This document shows positions 4,826 to 5,604 of a DNA stretch of 5,604 nt, in pieces (within the stretch, counting starts at the first letter, position 1; every line of letters begins with the position of its first letter). This DNA comes from Chlorobiota bacterium (lineage in GTDB: Bacteria > Bacteroidota > Bacteroidia > Bacteroidales > JAADGE01). The position numbers and the translations under genes were made by a program. The stretch is taken from contig JAUVIG010000268.1 of NCBI GenBank assembly GCA_030592825.1, forward strand, positions 1 through 5,604. The letters are read 5' to 3'. The notes under the pieces are model-generated. The model ran no database searches, was not told the origin of the DNA, and saw only the letters and a program-made list of their open reading frames with translations.

Positions 4826-5604
4826 TTATATTAGTTCTAAAATTTTATTTACAATATCTTGTGCTGCTTCTTTCTTTGATTTTAACTCAAATCTTTCAAT
4901 ATTATTGTATTTATCAATAATTGAAATTTTATTTGTATTATATGTAAAGCCGGCACCTTTATCTCTTAAAGAATTTAATACAATGAAATCAAAATTTTTG
5001 TTTTTAATTTTTTTTTCTGCATTTTGAATTTCATTATCAGTTTCCAAAGCAAATCCTATTGTAATCTGATTTTCTTTTTTAAGTTTTCCCGCTTCAGCGG
5101 CAATATCTTTAGTTGGTATAAGTTTCAAAATCAGGTCATTCGATTTTTTTTTCAATTTTGTTTCAGAAGTATTTGCTGCTGAATAGTCAGAAACCGCTGC
5201 TGCAAAAATTGCAATATCACATTTCGGAAATACTGAATGAGCAGCATTGAACATATCTTCTGCTGATTCAACAGATATTAGTTTGATATTCTTATGTTTA
5301 GGTTTCAACGAAACAGGACCGGATATTAATTTAACTTCTGCACCGTTTTTAGCTAAAGTTTCGGCTAATGCATATCCCATTTTACCGCTTGATCTGTTTC
5401 CGATAAATCTTACAGGATCAATTTTTTCGTATGTAGGACCGGCAGTAATAAGTACTTTAAAATTCTTTAATTTTTTTTTTAAAGAAAAGAAGCATTCCAA
5501 TTCTTTAACAATGACTTCAGGTTCTGCCATTCTGCCTTTGCCTTCCAAGCCGCTGGCAAGTTCGCCTGTATCAGCATCAATAATATGATTTCCGAAAGAT
5601 TTTA
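4826..5604 (-). CDS. coaBC: CoaBC: PPC decarboxylase / phosphopantothenate-cysteine ligase, 5'-truncated
   Basis: The final 258 codons of the bifunctional coenzyme A enzyme; the flavin-binding part of CoaC lies beyond the right edge. The reading frame is open to the edge, beginning KSFGNHIIDADTGEL, so the TTG at 5548 and later Met codons are internal. Visible residues 12-29 are the CoaC substrate clamp (TGELASGLEGKGRMAEPE). A Lys-rich linker follows, then the complete CoaB domain, which joins cysteine to 4'-phosphopantothenate: ITAGPTYEKIDPVRFIGNRS, SSGKMGYA, the AAAVSDY motif, the basic KLKKK segment, PTKDI, GFALET, and VLNSLRDKGAGF with its Asn. These are the usual nucleotide-binding, substrate and dimer-contact motifs. 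In the clamp the catalytic Cys of E. coli CoaBC (ACGD, Cys158) is replaced by Ser (ASGL). A run of ten A residues in the mRNA sits at the domain junction. The PorD-like gene follows after 2 bp. Confidence 0.95.
   Translation of the reverse strand, partial: KSFGNHIIDADTGELASGLEGKGRMAEPEVIVKELECFFSLKKKLKNFKVLITAGPTYEKIDPVRFIGNRSSGKMGYALAETLAKNGAEVKLISGPVSLKPKHKNIKLISVESAEDMFNAAHSVFPKCDIAIFAAAVSDYSAANTSETKLKKKSNDLILKLIPTKDIAAEAGKLKKENQITIGFALETDNEIQNAEKKIKNKNFDFIVLNSLRDKGAGFTYNTNKISIIDKYNNIERFELKSKKEAAQDIVNKILELI
5471..5480 (-). other. A10 homopolymer at the CoaC/CoaB junction
   Basis: The coding strand has ten consecutive A residues spanning the last base of a Leu codon and three Lys codons in the interdomain linker. 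Loss of one A gives a TAA stop right after L-K-K-N; gain of one A gives a stop after I-K-E-F. Slippage in either direction would therefore release a CoaC-only product. Whether slippage occurs is unknown; A9 runs also occur in the udk and LRR genes. Confidence 0.3.

Noticed and set aside
5546..5548. TTG as the start of a short CoaB-only gene
   Set aside because: The frame stays open to the window edge and the upstream codons encode the conserved end of the CoaC domain, so the gene is truncated by the window rather than starting here.
5247..5588. Plus-strand open frame of 113 codons
   Set aside because: It is antisense to the conserved CoaBC motifs, whose selection explains the lack of stops.

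Overview
The window looks like a chromosomal segment of a low-GC member of the Bacteroidota. Three things point there: a CoaBC gene followed directly by a DUF4835/PorD-like gene, a bifunctional nuclease carrying a C-terminal UVR motif, and starts without Shine-Dalgarno sequences in very A/T-rich spacers. The PorD-like gene also suggests, without proving it, that the cell has a type IX secretion system. All seven genes lie on the minus strand, so transcription runs from high to low coordinates. The first and last genes are cut by the window edges.

In order of transcription: (1) 5604-4826, the C-terminal part of CoaBC, with the end of the decarboxylase domain and all of the CoaB synthetase domain; (2) 4823-3915, a PorD-like (DUF4835) exported protein, 2 bp behind coaBC; (3) a 190-bp spacer with a terminator-like hairpin at 3861-3886 and a weak promoter-like motif; (4) 3724-2582, an exported leucine-rich-repeat protein with plant-type 24-residue repeats and an Ig-like C-terminus; (5) a 264-bp spacer with several hairpins; (6) 2317-1700, a uridine kinase; (7) 1700-987, a PolB-like DEDDy 3'-5' exonuclease whose start overlaps the udk stop by one base; (8) 901-323, a BFN/UVR nuclease-family protein; (9) 215-1, the N-terminus of a NupG-type nucleoside permease.

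Three functional blocks can be seen. CoaBC with the PorD-like gene combines coenzyme A synthesis with an envelope protein, a pairing I recall as common in this phylum. The LRR gene stands alone between two structured spacers and looks like an accessory surface or secreted protein. Uridine kinase, exonuclease, BFN and nucleoside permease form a loosely packed nucleic-acid turnover and nucleoside-salvage set, probably largely co-transcribed.

No tRNA, rRNA, CRISPR array, insertion sequence or attachment site was recognised. No clear novel system was found. The best leads are residue-level: Ser in place of the usual catalytic Cys in CoaC, and Cys in place of the base-recognising His in uridine kinase. 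Next is an A10 slippage tract at the CoaC/CoaB junction. The plus-strand-oriented hairpins in the LRR-udk gap are a weaker lead.
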